Source: Gemmatimonadota bacterium (lineage in GTDB: Bacteria; Gemmatimonadota; Gemmatimonadetes; Longimicrobiales; UBA6960). Taken from it: a stretch of 10,600 nucleotides of DNA. Position 1 is the stretch's first letter, and each line of letters starts with the position of its first letter. Both the position numbers and the translations under genes were made by a program. Shown here piece by piece: positions 1 to 5,900 of the stretch. The stretch is from assembly GCA_019347995.1 (NCBI GenBank), contig JAHWKH010000047.1, forward strand, positions 1 to 10,600, written 5' to 3'. Below the pieces are notes generated by a model. It was not told the origin of the DNA. It made no database searches and saw only the letters and a list, made by a program, of their open reading frames with translations.

Positions 1-272
1 AGGAAGTGGGGGGACTGCAGCATCGCGGCGATCACCAACGCGACGGTTTCGTCCGCGTTTCCGAGCGCCTCGTTCGCTCCCGTGCCGAGCGCGACGAGAC
101 GGTCGACCTCGTCCGGCGCGAGCGGCCGCCGGTAGGCCCGCCGCCCGAGGCCGCGCACGAGCTCTTCGAGACACGCCGGCGCCGCGTCGTCGCAGGGTGC
201 TAGGCGCCCGTCGTCGCTCGCCACGGCGGCGGCGGCGGTGGCGTTCCTCGTGCTGAGCTTCCTGTTCGACAT
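1..272 (-). CDS. DUF1595/DUF1592-domain protein, fragment (both ends missing)
   Basis: The minus strand reads open from a stop at 294-296 to the left edge. About 68 residues (from about 206 down to 1) match the DUF1595 domain and the start of DUF1592: a Cys-Asp-Asp lead-in, then LGRRAYRRPL, PDEVDRLVAL, and AMLQSPHFL just at the edge. The last block is the hallmark of these large secreted proteins of Planctomycetota, Myxococcota, Verrucomicrobiota and some other phyla, usually found beside DUF1552 proteins. Their function is not established. In the family, DUF1595 follows a signal peptide and roughly 100 or more residues including DUF1587. Here only about 22 low-complexity residues precede it, counted from the one in-frame ATG (270-272), and no signal peptide is visible. 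GTG at 222-224 is an alternative start. The gene therefore looks cut at its 5' side near 207-240, and its 3' part lies outside the window. Codon third positions in this frame are mostly G or C, which supports real coding sequence. The family call is firm; the start is not. Confidence 0.62.
   Translation of the reverse strand, partial: MSNRKLSTRNATAAAAVASDDGRLAPCDDAAPACLEELVRGLGRRAYRRPLAPDEVDRLVALGTGANEALGNADETVALVIAAMLQSPHF
225..238. repeat. (GGC)n tract at the junction of two gene fragments
   Basis: Four GGC triplets followed by GG. The tract lies exactly where the minus-strand DUF1592-type reading loses its family match and the plus-strand membrane-protein reading begins. Such a tract could be a slippage or recombination site, or a place where an assembler joined two unrelated sequences. 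Confidence 0.6.
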
Positions 273-357
273 CTCCTCCTTCCCCCACGCCCCCTACATC
301 CTCATGACGCTCGCCGGCTTCCTCGCCGTGCTCGTCCGCCACGACCCCGCGCGCGAC
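238..357 (+). other. C-terminal membrane segments of an unidentified protein, in frame with xseA
   Basis: In the xseA frame, 238-357 encodes two hydrophobic stretches (roughly 238-285 and 298-336) joined by a short SFPHAPY turn and ended by a charged RHDPARDH tail. All 40 codons end in G or C, so this looks like genuine coding sequence. In the next 30 codons (358-447) seven end in A or T, which suggests non-coding sequence or a poorly constrained tail. The pattern resembles the last helices of a polytopic membrane protein, perhaps of the O-antigen ligase type, but that guess is weak. The upstream helices are absent: the frame is closed by a stop at 133-135, and 136-237 shows nothing like membrane protein. 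A TGA at 360-362 lies one frame away, so one base missing upstream in this sequence would end the membrane protein there. Confidence 0.4.
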
Positions 358-1710
358 CATGAGCCGCCCCCGGCCCAACTGGTCGACAAGCCACGCCGGC
401 CGGCCGAGCACGCCCCTGTCTCTGACGAGCACAGTGCACTGGCCGGCGCCGGGGCGCTCGCGGGCCTCGACGACGAGGAGGGCGAGCCGGCGCGACCCGA
501 GCAGCGGGTGTGGTCGGTCTCGGAGGTGAACGGCTCGGTGCGCTCGCTCCTGGAGGACTTCCTCCCGCCGCTGTGGGTCTCCGGCGAGGTGGCCAATTGG
601 AAGCGCCACCACTCGGGCCACCGCTTCTTCACCCTCAAGGACGAGAACGCCCAGCTCCGCTGCGTCATGTGGCGCGGCGACGCGTCGCGCCGTCCCGTGG
701 ACCCGGAAGACGGCATGAACGTCCGGGCCTTCGGAGGGCTCACCCTCTACGAGCAGCGGGGCGACTACCAGCTCGTCGTGCGGCGTCTCGAGGCCGAGGA
801 CGCCGAGGGGCTCTGGCGCCTGGCGTTCGAGAAGCTCCGCAGGAAGCTGGACGGCGAGGGGCTGCTGGCGCCGGCCCGCAAGCGGCCCATCCCCCGCTTC
901 CCCTCCTGCGTCGGCGTGGTGACGTCACCCACGGGCGCCGCGCTGCGCGACATCCTCTCGGTCATCCGCCGGAGGGCGCCTTGGACCCGAGTCCTGGTGC
1001 GGGGCGCCCGCGTCCAGGGGGAGGGCGCCGCCGCCGAGGTCGCGGGGGCCATCGAGGCGCTGGTGCACAGCGGACGCTGCCAGGTGATCATCGTCGGCCG
1101 GGGCGGGGGCTCCATCGAGGACCTGTGGGCGTTCAACGAGGAAGTGCTGGCCCGGGCCATCTGCGCCTGTCCCGTCCCCGTCATATCGGCGGTGGGCCAC
1201 GAGGTGGACGTGACCATCGCCGACCTGGTGGCCGACCTGCGGGCGCCGACCCCCTCGGCGGGCGCGGAGGCCGCCGTGCAGGACGGAGCCGCCCTCGTCA
1301 CGGCGCTGCGGCGCCTTCCCGAGCGCCTCACCCGCGCGCTGAGAGCGTGCGCCGAGCGGCGGCGGAACGAAGTGGACACGGGGATGGAGCGGCTGGAGCG
1401 GGCGCTGCGGCGGCGCCTCGATCCCCTGGAAGGGCGGGCGAGGCGCAGCATGGACGGCCTGGAGCGGGGCATGGGGCGCCAGATGGATCGGCGCCGGCAG
1501 GCGCTCGCGGCCGCGGCGGGGAAGCTGGAGGCCCTCTCCCCCCTGAGCACGCTCCAGCGCGGCTACGCGGTGGCGCAGGACGACGACGGACGGCTGCTGC
1601 GCCGGGTGGGCGACTTCGCGCCGGGCCGCGGCTTCGACCTCAGGCTGTGGGACGGCCGGGTCCGGTGCGAGGTGGACGAGACGACGGAGGAGGAGCCTTT
1701 CGGTGGCTGA
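238..1710 (+). CDS. xseA: Exodeoxyribonuclease VII large subunit
   Basis: XseA is the catalytic subunit of exonuclease VII, a metal-independent nuclease that degrades single-stranded DNA from both ends into acid-soluble oligonucleotides. It works with several copies of XseB. Numbering from the GTG at 238, an N-terminal OB-fold begins near residue 92 (WSVSEVN, VSGEVANWKRH, SGHRFFTLKD). The catalytic domain carries GVVTSPTGAALRD (D238), VGRGGGSIEDLWAFN (R288) and SAVGHEVDVTIADLVADLRAPTPS (H321, D324). As I recall, E. coli needs D155, R205, H238 and D241; the spacings of 50, 33 and 3 are identical here. An Arg/Glu-rich coiled coil follows (about 360-440), then a C-terminal domain ending in LQRGYAVAQ and later residues. 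Homology starts at nucleotide 508, where GTG would give a 400-residue protein, but no good ribosome binding site precedes it. The upstream 90 residues include two membrane segments alien to XseA, so the true start is unresolved. xseB overlaps the 3' end by 8 bases. Confidence 0.93.
   Translation: MAFLVLSFLFDISSFPHAPYILMTLAGFLAVLVRHDPARDHEPPPAQLVDKPRRPAEHAPVSDEHSALAGAGALAGLDDEEGEPARPEQRVWSVSEVNGSVRSLLEDFLPPLWVSGEVANWKRHHSGHRFFTLKDENAQLRCVMWRGDASRRPVDPEDGMNVRAFGGLTLYEQRGDYQLVVRRLEAEDAEGLWRLAFEKLRRKLDGEGLLAPARKRPIPRFPSCVGVVTSPTGAALRDILSVIRRRAPWTRVLVRGARVQGEGAAAEVAGAIEALVHSGRCQVIIVGRGGGSIEDLWAFNEEVLARAICACPVPVISAVGHEVDVTIADLVADLRAPTPSAGAEAAVQDGAALVTALRRLPERLTRALRACAERRRNEVDTGMERLERALRRRLDPLEGRARRSMDGLERGMGRQMDRRRQALAAAAGKLEALSPLSTLQRGYAVAQDDDGRLLRRVGDFAPGRGFDLRLWDGRVRCEVDETTEEEPFGG
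1686..1695 (+). promoter_or_regulatory. Ribosome binding site of xseB
   Basis: GGAGGAGGAG inside the end of xseA, 7 bases before the GTG at 1703. It fixes the xseB start there and indicates translational coupling with xseA. Confidence 0.6.
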
Positions 1711-1966
1711 TCGCAACGGAGCGGGAGCGGCGGACGACGTGGAGGAGCCGGGGCTGGAGTCGCGGCTCCAGCGCCTCGAGAAGATCGTCGCCTCGCTGGA
1801 AGCGGAGGACCTGGAGCTGGAGCGTGCCCTCACCCTCTTCGAGGAAGGGGTGGGGCACGTGCGCGAGGCCGAGCGCATCCTCGCCCGCACGGAGCTCAGG
1901 GTGGAGGAGCTGCTGGGCGAGGGCCCGGACGGCGAGAGGCGGCCCTTCCAGGGCGAAGACGGGTGA
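1703..1966 (+). CDS. xseB: Exodeoxyribonuclease VII small subunit
   Basis: XseB is the small helical subunit that binds the long C-terminal helix of XseA and supports exonuclease VII activity. The 87-residue length fits the family (about 60-90). The core, residues 18-70, shows the family pattern: SRLQRLEKIVASLE, then EDLELERALTLFEEGV, then a helix with the AERIL segment and ELRVEEL. Both helices are rich in Glu and Leu. About 17 acidic, poorly conserved residues precede the core and a charged tail follows it, which is common in this family. The GTG start overlaps the last 8 bases of xseA and has a strong upstream GGAGGAGG. The stop overlaps the start of ispA in a GTGA arrangement at 1963-1966, so the three genes are almost certainly cotranscribed and translationally coupled. 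Confidence 0.93.
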   Translation: MADRNGAGAADDVEEPGLESRLQRLEKIVASLEAEDLELERALTLFEEGVGHVREAERILARTELRVEELLGEGPDGERRPFQGEDG

Positions 1967-2880
1967 GCCAGCTCGCCGAGCGCTTCGACCTGGAGCGCTG
2001 GCTGGGCGACGAGCGGGGGGCGGTGGAGCGGGCGCTCCAGCGGGCCATGGCGTGGGCGTCGACCCGGCTCCCCGATGACCCGCTCGAGGTCGTCCGCCAT
2101 GGCGTCCTGGGCGGCGGCAAGCGGGTCAGGCCGCTGCTGCGGGGGGCCGCGTGGCGGGCGGTGCGGGGCGACGACGGGGGCGACGCCCTCTACGACGTCG
2201 CCGCCGCGCCCGAGCTGGTGCACGCCTATTCGCTCAGGCACGACGCCCTGCCCTCCCTGGACGACGCCGACCTGCGCCGGGGCAGGCCCACGACCCACCG
2301 CGTGCACGGCGAGGCCGCCACCGTGGCGGCCGGCGCCGCCCTCATCCCGCTGGGCGCGCTGCAGGCATGGCGTGCCTGCCGGGCCCTGGAGGTGCCCGCG
2401 GAAGCGGCACGGGAGGTCGTGGCCACGTTGATGCGCGCCGCCGGAGGCGCGGGCATGGTCGGCGGCCAGGCGCTCGATCTGCTGGGGGAGGGCCGGCGCC
2501 TGGACGCCGGGGAGCTCGACGCGCTGCATCGGCGCAAGACCGGAGCGCTCCTGGTGGCTCCGCTCCGCATGGGGGCGCTGGCCGCCGGGGCCGGGGAGCC
2601 CCTGCGCACCGCGCTGGAATCCTACGGGCGCTCCCTGGGCCTGGCGTTCCAGATCGCGGACGACATCCTGGACGCCACGGCGTCGGCCGGAGACCTGGGG
2701 AAGAACCCCAGCGACGCGGCGCTGGAGAAATCCACGTGGGTGGCGCTGCACGGCCTCGACCAGGCGAGGCGGCGCGCCTCGGAGGAGGCCCGGCTCGCCG
2801 TCGAGGCGCTCGACCGCGCGGGTCTCGAGGCCCCGCCGCTGCGCGCCCTGGCGGCCTGGGTGGTGCGGCGCCGCCGCTGA
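1963..2880 (+). CDS. ispA: Polyprenyl synthetase, farnesyl diphosphate synthase type, with altered first Asp-rich motif
   Basis: This trans-prenyltransferase condenses isopentenyl diphosphate with allylic diphosphates in the cytoplasm, most likely giving farnesyl diphosphate for quinone, undecaprenyl or terpenoid synthesis. At 305 residues it is close to E. coli IspA (299). Visible motifs are GGGKRVRP (K53, R54, R56), ELVHAYSL, the first Asp-rich motif at 94-103, DLRRGRPTTHR, the KTG of the allylic pocket, GLAFQIADDILD (D233, D234, D237; second Asp-rich motif intact) and LGKNPSDAALEKST. The tyrosine five residues before the first motif and the four-residue spacing within it point to a farnesyl rather than geranylgeranyl product. 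The oddity is that motif: the usual IHDDLPAMDDDDLRRG reads RHDALPSLDDADLRRG. The second aspartate is Ala95, and the residue before the His is Arg92 instead of Ile or Val. The first and last aspartates (D94, D100) remain, so activity is plausible but unproven. The GTG start overlaps the xseB stop by 4 bases. Confidence 0.88.
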   Translation: MSQLAERFDLERWLGDERGAVERALQRAMAWASTRLPDDPLEVVRHGVLGGGKRVRPLLRGAAWRAVRGDDGGDALYDVAAAPELVHAYSLRHDALPSLDDADLRRGRPTTHRVHGEAATVAAGAALIPLGALQAWRACRALEVPAEAAREVVATLMRAAGGAGMVGGQALDLLGEGRRLDAGELDALHRRKTGALLVAPLRMGALAAGAGEPLRTALESYGRSLGLAFQIADDILDATASAGDLGKNPSDAALEKSTWVALHGLDQARRRASEEARLAVEALDRAGLEAPPLRALAAWVVRRRR

Positions 2881-2905
2881 CCCCGCAGAGACGAGCGGTT
2901 AGATT
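2877..2905 (+). promoter_or_regulatory. Possible sigma70-type promoter for dxs
   Basis: CTGACC (2877-2882), a 17-base spacer, and TAGATT (2900-2905) match the housekeeping consensus at four of six positions in each box. The 54-base gap is notably AT-rich for this genome. Transcription would start near 2912, leaving a leader of about 23 bases that contains the ribosome binding site. Read-through from ispA is equally possible. Confidence 0.4.
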
Positions 2906-2921
2906 TTCTGGAAGGCTTTTC

Positions 2922-2927
2922 AAGGAG
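2922..2927 (+). promoter_or_regulatory. Ribosome binding site of dxs
   Basis: AAGGAG seven bases before GTG 2935, the best Shine-Dalgarno sequence in the window. It settles the dxs start at this GTG. Confidence 0.7.
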
Positions 2928-2934
2928 ATACAAA

Positions 2935-4860
2935 GTGGCCAGCATCCTGGATCGCGTTCAGTGGCCGGCGGACGCCCGCCAGCTCTCTCGCGAGGAGCTC
3001 CACGAGCTCGTGGAGGCCGTGCGGGACCGCCATATCGACGTGGTCTCCGACCAGGGAGGCCACTTCGGCGCCACGCTCGGGGTGGCGGAGATCACCGTGG
3101 CGCTCCACTACGTGTTCGAGACGCCGCGGGACAAGCTGGTGTGGGACACGGGGCACCAGGCCTACATCCACAAGATCCTCACCGGACGCAACGACCGCTT
3201 CCCCTCCATTCGCACGAAGGGCGGGCTCGCGCCCTTCCTGCGCCGTGACGAGTCCGAGTACGACGCCTTCGGGGCGGGCCACGCCGCCACCTCGATCTCG
3301 GCCGCCTGGGGCATGGCGGTGGGGCGGGACGTGCGCAAGGACGACTTCAGCGTCGTGGCCATCATCGGCGACGGCGCCATGGGCTGCGGGCTCGCCTACG
3401 AGGCGCTGAACAACGCCGGCCACACCGAGCGCGACTTCACGGTGGTGCTCAATGACAACGACATGTCCATCGCGCCCGCGGTGGGCGCCATGAACAAGCT
3501 CCTGACCCGCACGGTCACCGATCCGGCCTACAACAGGGTCCGGGACCTGGTGAAGGAGATCCTGCACCGGGCGCCCACGAGCCTGGGCCACGTCATGGAG
3601 GAGCTCGCCGGGAAGCTGGAGGAGGGCGTGAAGCACATCTTCACGCCCGGCATGCTCTTCGAGGCGCTGGGCTTCACGTACGTGGGGCCGGTGGACGGGC
3701 ACGACCTCGACGCGATGGTGGACACCCTCCAGCGCGTCAAGAAGATGCGCGGGCCGGTCCTCGTGCACTGCCTCACGCAGAAGGGGAAGGGCTTCCACCT
3801 GGCCGAGGAGGACCCGTGGACGTGGCACGCGGCCTCGCCCTTCGACAAGATCACGGGCCACGGCAAGAAGGCGGGGAAGGGCGGCCTGCCGCGCTACCAG
3901 AAGGTGTTCGGCAAGGGCCTCACCGAGCTCGCGGACGAGAATCCCAACGTCGTGGCCATCACGGCGGCCATGCCCGATGGAACCAGCACCAACATCTTCT
4001 GGGACGCCCATCCCGACCGCTTCTTCGACGTGGGCATCGCCGAGGGCCATGGCGTCACGTTCGCCGCGGGCCTCGCCACGGAGGGCGTGCGGCCCGTCGT
4101 CGCCATCTACTCCACCTTCCTGCAGCGCGCCTACGACAACATCCTCCACGACGTGGCGCTGCAGGACCTGCCCGTGATCTTCTGTATGGACCGGGCGGGC
4201 GTCGCCGGCGAGGACGGTCCCACCCATCACGGGGCCTTCGACATCGCCTACATGCTGGCGGTGCCGGGCATGACGGTGACGGCGCCCAAGGACGGCGCGG
4301 AGATGCTGGGCCTGCTGCGCACGGGCGTCGAGTGGACGGAGGGGCCGTTCAGCATCCGATGGCCCCGCGACGCCGTGCCCGCCGAAGTTCCCCCCATCGC
4401 CGGGATCCCGGCCGTCGAGCGCGGCACCTGGGAGGTGCTGCGTCAGGGGGAGGGGCTGGCGATCCTCGCGGTGGGGACGATGGTGCTCCCCGCCCTCGAG
4501 GCCGCCGACCGCCTCGCCGAGGACGGCATCCGGCCGACCGTGGTGAACTGCCGCTTCCTCAAGCCGTACGACCGGGCCGTGTTCGAGGAGGTGGTGGGTG
4601 GCCACGACGTGGTCCTGACGGTGGAGGAGGGGCAGGTGGTCAACGGCTTCGGCGCCTACATGGCGCGGGAGATCGCCGCCTTCTCGGAGAACCGCTCCCT
4701 GCGCGTGGACACCATGGGCATCCCCGACCGCTTCATCGAGCACGGCGGCCGCGGCGCGCTGCTCCGGGAGATCGGCCTGGACGCCGAGGGCATCACGGAG
4801 CGCGTGAGGGCCCTCGACCGTCGCACGCCGCTGCGCGGGACGACGCGGGAGAGCGCGTGA
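2935..4860 (+). CDS. dxs: 1-deoxy-D-xylulose-5-phosphate synthase
   Basis: Dxs is a thiamine-diphosphate enzyme that joins pyruvate and glyceraldehyde 3-phosphate to make 1-deoxy-D-xylulose 5-phosphate, the first step of the MEP isoprenoid pathway and a precursor of thiamine and pyridoxal. At 641 residues it has the usual length (E. coli 620). Domain I shows DQGGHFGATLG (H43), WDTGHQAYIHKILTGR, GHAATSISAAWG, and the thiamine/metal motif GDG (145-147) followed by LNDNDMSI (N173-N175). Domain II has DVGIAEGHGVTFAAGLA with catalytic Glu370, then YSTFLQRAYDNILHDVALQDLPV and DRAGVAGEDGPTHHGAFD. Domain III ends with RFLKPYD, VTVEEG and the GIPDRFIEHG segment. The common Glu-Gln-His after the catalytic Glu reads Glu-Gly-His here; I believe this occurs in some relatives, so the enzyme is probably normal. 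It follows ispA by 54 bases and overlaps nadK by 4 bases (GTGA at 4857-4860), placing two isoprenoid steps next to the NADP supply enzyme. Confidence 0.97.
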   Translation: MASILDRVQWPADARQLSREELHELVEAVRDRHIDVVSDQGGHFGATLGVAEITVALHYVFETPRDKLVWDTGHQAYIHKILTGRNDRFPSIRTKGGLAPFLRRDESEYDAFGAGHAATSISAAWGMAVGRDVRKDDFSVVAIIGDGAMGCGLAYEALNNAGHTERDFTVVLNDNDMSIAPAVGAMNKLLTRTVTDPAYNRVRDLVKEILHRAPTSLGHVMEELAGKLEEGVKHIFTPGMLFEALGFTYVGPVDGHDLDAMVDTLQRVKKMRGPVLVHCLTQKGKGFHLAEEDPWTWHAASPFDKITGHGKKAGKGGLPRYQKVFGKGLTELADENPNVVAITAAMPDGTSTNIFWDAHPDRFFDVGIAEGHGVTFAAGLATEGVRPVVAIYSTFLQRAYDNILHDVALQDLPVIFCMDRAGVAGEDGPTHHGAFDIAYMLAVPGMTVTAPKDGAEMLGLLRTGVEWTEGPFSIRWPRDAVPAEVPPIAGIPAVERGTWEVLRQGEGLAILAVGTMVLPALEAADRLAEDGIRPTVVNCRFLKPYDRAVFEEVVGGHDVVLTVEEGQVVNGFGAYMAREIAAFSENRSLRVDTMGIPDRFIEHGGRGALLREIGLDAEGITERVRALDRRTPLRGTTRESA

Positions 4861-5783
4861 CGGAGGGGGGCGGCGGCGAGCTCTCCGCGGCCGACCCCCG
4901 TTTCCGCCGGCTCGGGGTGGTCGCGCGCCAGCGCCACGACGGGCTGGGCGACATGCTGGAGCGCATCCGGCGCATCGCCACCGAGCGCGGCGTCGAGGTG
5001 CGCGTGGAGGAGGAGGCGCTCCAGCATGCCTCCGAAGGCGCCCTGCGCCTCGACCTGGAGAAGGAGAGCATCGACCTCCTCCTCTCGCTGGGCGGCGACG
5101 GCACGCTGCTGCGGGCCGCGCGCCTGGTGGCGGGCATGGACGTGCCGGTCCTGGGCGTGAACCTTGGTCACCTGGGCTTCATCACCTCGGCGCCCGCCCA
5201 CGAGCTCGAGACGGCGCTCAGCCGCGTGCTCGCCGGCGACTTCGTCCTGGACCGCCGCTTCACCCTCTCCGCCCGCCTCCGGTCGGGCGACGGCTTCGAC
5301 GGGCCCCGCTTCATCGCCCTGAACGATCTCGTGGTGCACCAGGCCGGGGTGGCGAGGGTGGCGCATCTCGACCTGTGGGTGGGGGAAGGCGACACCCGCG
5401 ACGAGATCGGCAGCTTCTCCGGCGACGGGGTCATCCTCTCCACACCCACCGGATCCACCGCCTATTCGCTGTCGGCGGGAGGGCCCATCGTGGTGCCGTC
5501 GGTCGAGTGCATCACCGTCACGCCCATCTGTCCGCACACCCTCGCCGTACGGCCGCTGGTGGTCCCCTCGTCGCGGAGCATCACGGTGCGGTCCCTCATG
5601 TCCGACGAGAGCCTCGTCCTCACCGTGGACGGCCAGGAAGCGCGGCGCCTGGGGCCCCGCCAGGAGGTCGTGGTGCAGCGCGCCGACGTGACCATCCCCC
5701 TGGTGCGCTTTCCGGGCCAGACGTTCTTCGGCACGCTGCGGCGCAAGCTCAACTGGGCCGTCCGCTCCGGCGACGAGCGGTAG
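4857..5783 (+). CDS. nadK: NAD kinase
   Basis: NadK phosphorylates NAD at the 2'-hydroxyl of its adenosine ribose to give NADP, using ATP or polyphosphate. The protein has 308 residues, about the usual length. The catalytic loop is LSLGGDGTLLRAAR (G79, G80, D81, G82), followed by LGVNLGHLGFIT, then LNDLVVH, SFSGDGVILSTPTGSTAYSLSAGGP (D190; TPTGSTAYS at 196-204) and TPICPHTLAVRPLVVPSS, all standard NadK blocks. The all-beta C-terminal domain ends in TFFGTLRRKLNW. I chose the GTG at 4857 because it overlaps the dxs stop as GTGA and places the first strand (RRLGVVARQ) about 17 residues from the N-terminus. A GGGAGAG lies just before it at rather short spacing. The frame continues far upstream inside dxs, but that part is only a shadow. 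It should be translated with dxs. Confidence 0.95.
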   Translation: MTEGGGGELSAADPRFRRLGVVARQRHDGLGDMLERIRRIATERGVEVRVEEEALQHASEGALRLDLEKESIDLLLSLGGDGTLLRAARLVAGMDVPVLGVNLGHLGFITSAPAHELETALSRVLAGDFVLDRRFTLSARLRSGDGFDGPRFIALNDLVVHQAGVARVAHLDLWVGEGDTRDEIGSFSGDGVILSTPTGSTAYSLSAGGPIVVPSVECITVTPICPHTLAVRPLVVPSSRSITVRSLMSDESLVLTVDGQEARRLGPRQEVVVQRADVTIPLVRFPGQTFFGTLRRKLNWAVRSGDER

Positions 5784-5843
5784 GCTCGGGGGCCCTGAAC
5801 GGGCGGGGTGTGGCCTGTTTGTTGCCGCTCTGAGCCTCCACGA

Positions 5844-5870
5844 CGCGGCCCCGCCCCGGAGCGGGCCGCG
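5844..5870 (+). terminator. GC-rich hairpin after nadK
   Basis: CGCGGCCC (5844-5851) pairs perfectly with GGGCCGCG (5863-5870) around an 11-base loop, in the 117-base gap between nadK and the GGDEF gene. No T-run follows, so it is at best an atypical terminator or a transcript-stabilising hairpin. Confidence 0.35.
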
Positions 5871-5886
5871 GCAGCGGTTGGCCTCG

Positions 5887-5894
5887 AAGGGGGA
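5887..5894 (+). promoter_or_regulatory. Ribosome binding site of the GGDEF gene
   Basis: AAGGGGGA six bases before ATG 5901. It favours this start over a GTG at 5808 in the same frame, which would add 31 residues translated across the hairpin. Confidence 0.55.
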
Positions 5895-5900
5895 TCGTCC

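Noticed and set aside
6..203. Plus-strand open frame of 65 codons at the left edge
   Set aside because: It is the complement of the DUF1595/DUF1592 reading, which has clear family motifs; the plus-strand peptide has none.
359..529. ATG at 359 in another plus frame, overlapping a TGA as ATGA, as a possible xseA start
   Set aside because: The frame ends at 527-529 inside the conserved start of xseA, and the peptide is Ser/Arg/Pro-rich without similarity. It would need a frameshift to reach xseA.
2920..4743. Long minus-strand open frame (607 codons) opposite dxs
   Set aside because: Its predicted protein is His/Arg/Gly/Val-rich with no family pattern, and it mirrors the codons of an unmistakable dxs. 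High GC content removes stop codons from antisense frames.
3816..4856. Upstream extension of the nadK frame through the 3' half of dxs
   Set aside because: The extra 347 residues are Arg/Gly/Ala-rich shadow of dxs. NadK homology begins just after the GTGA overlap at 4857.
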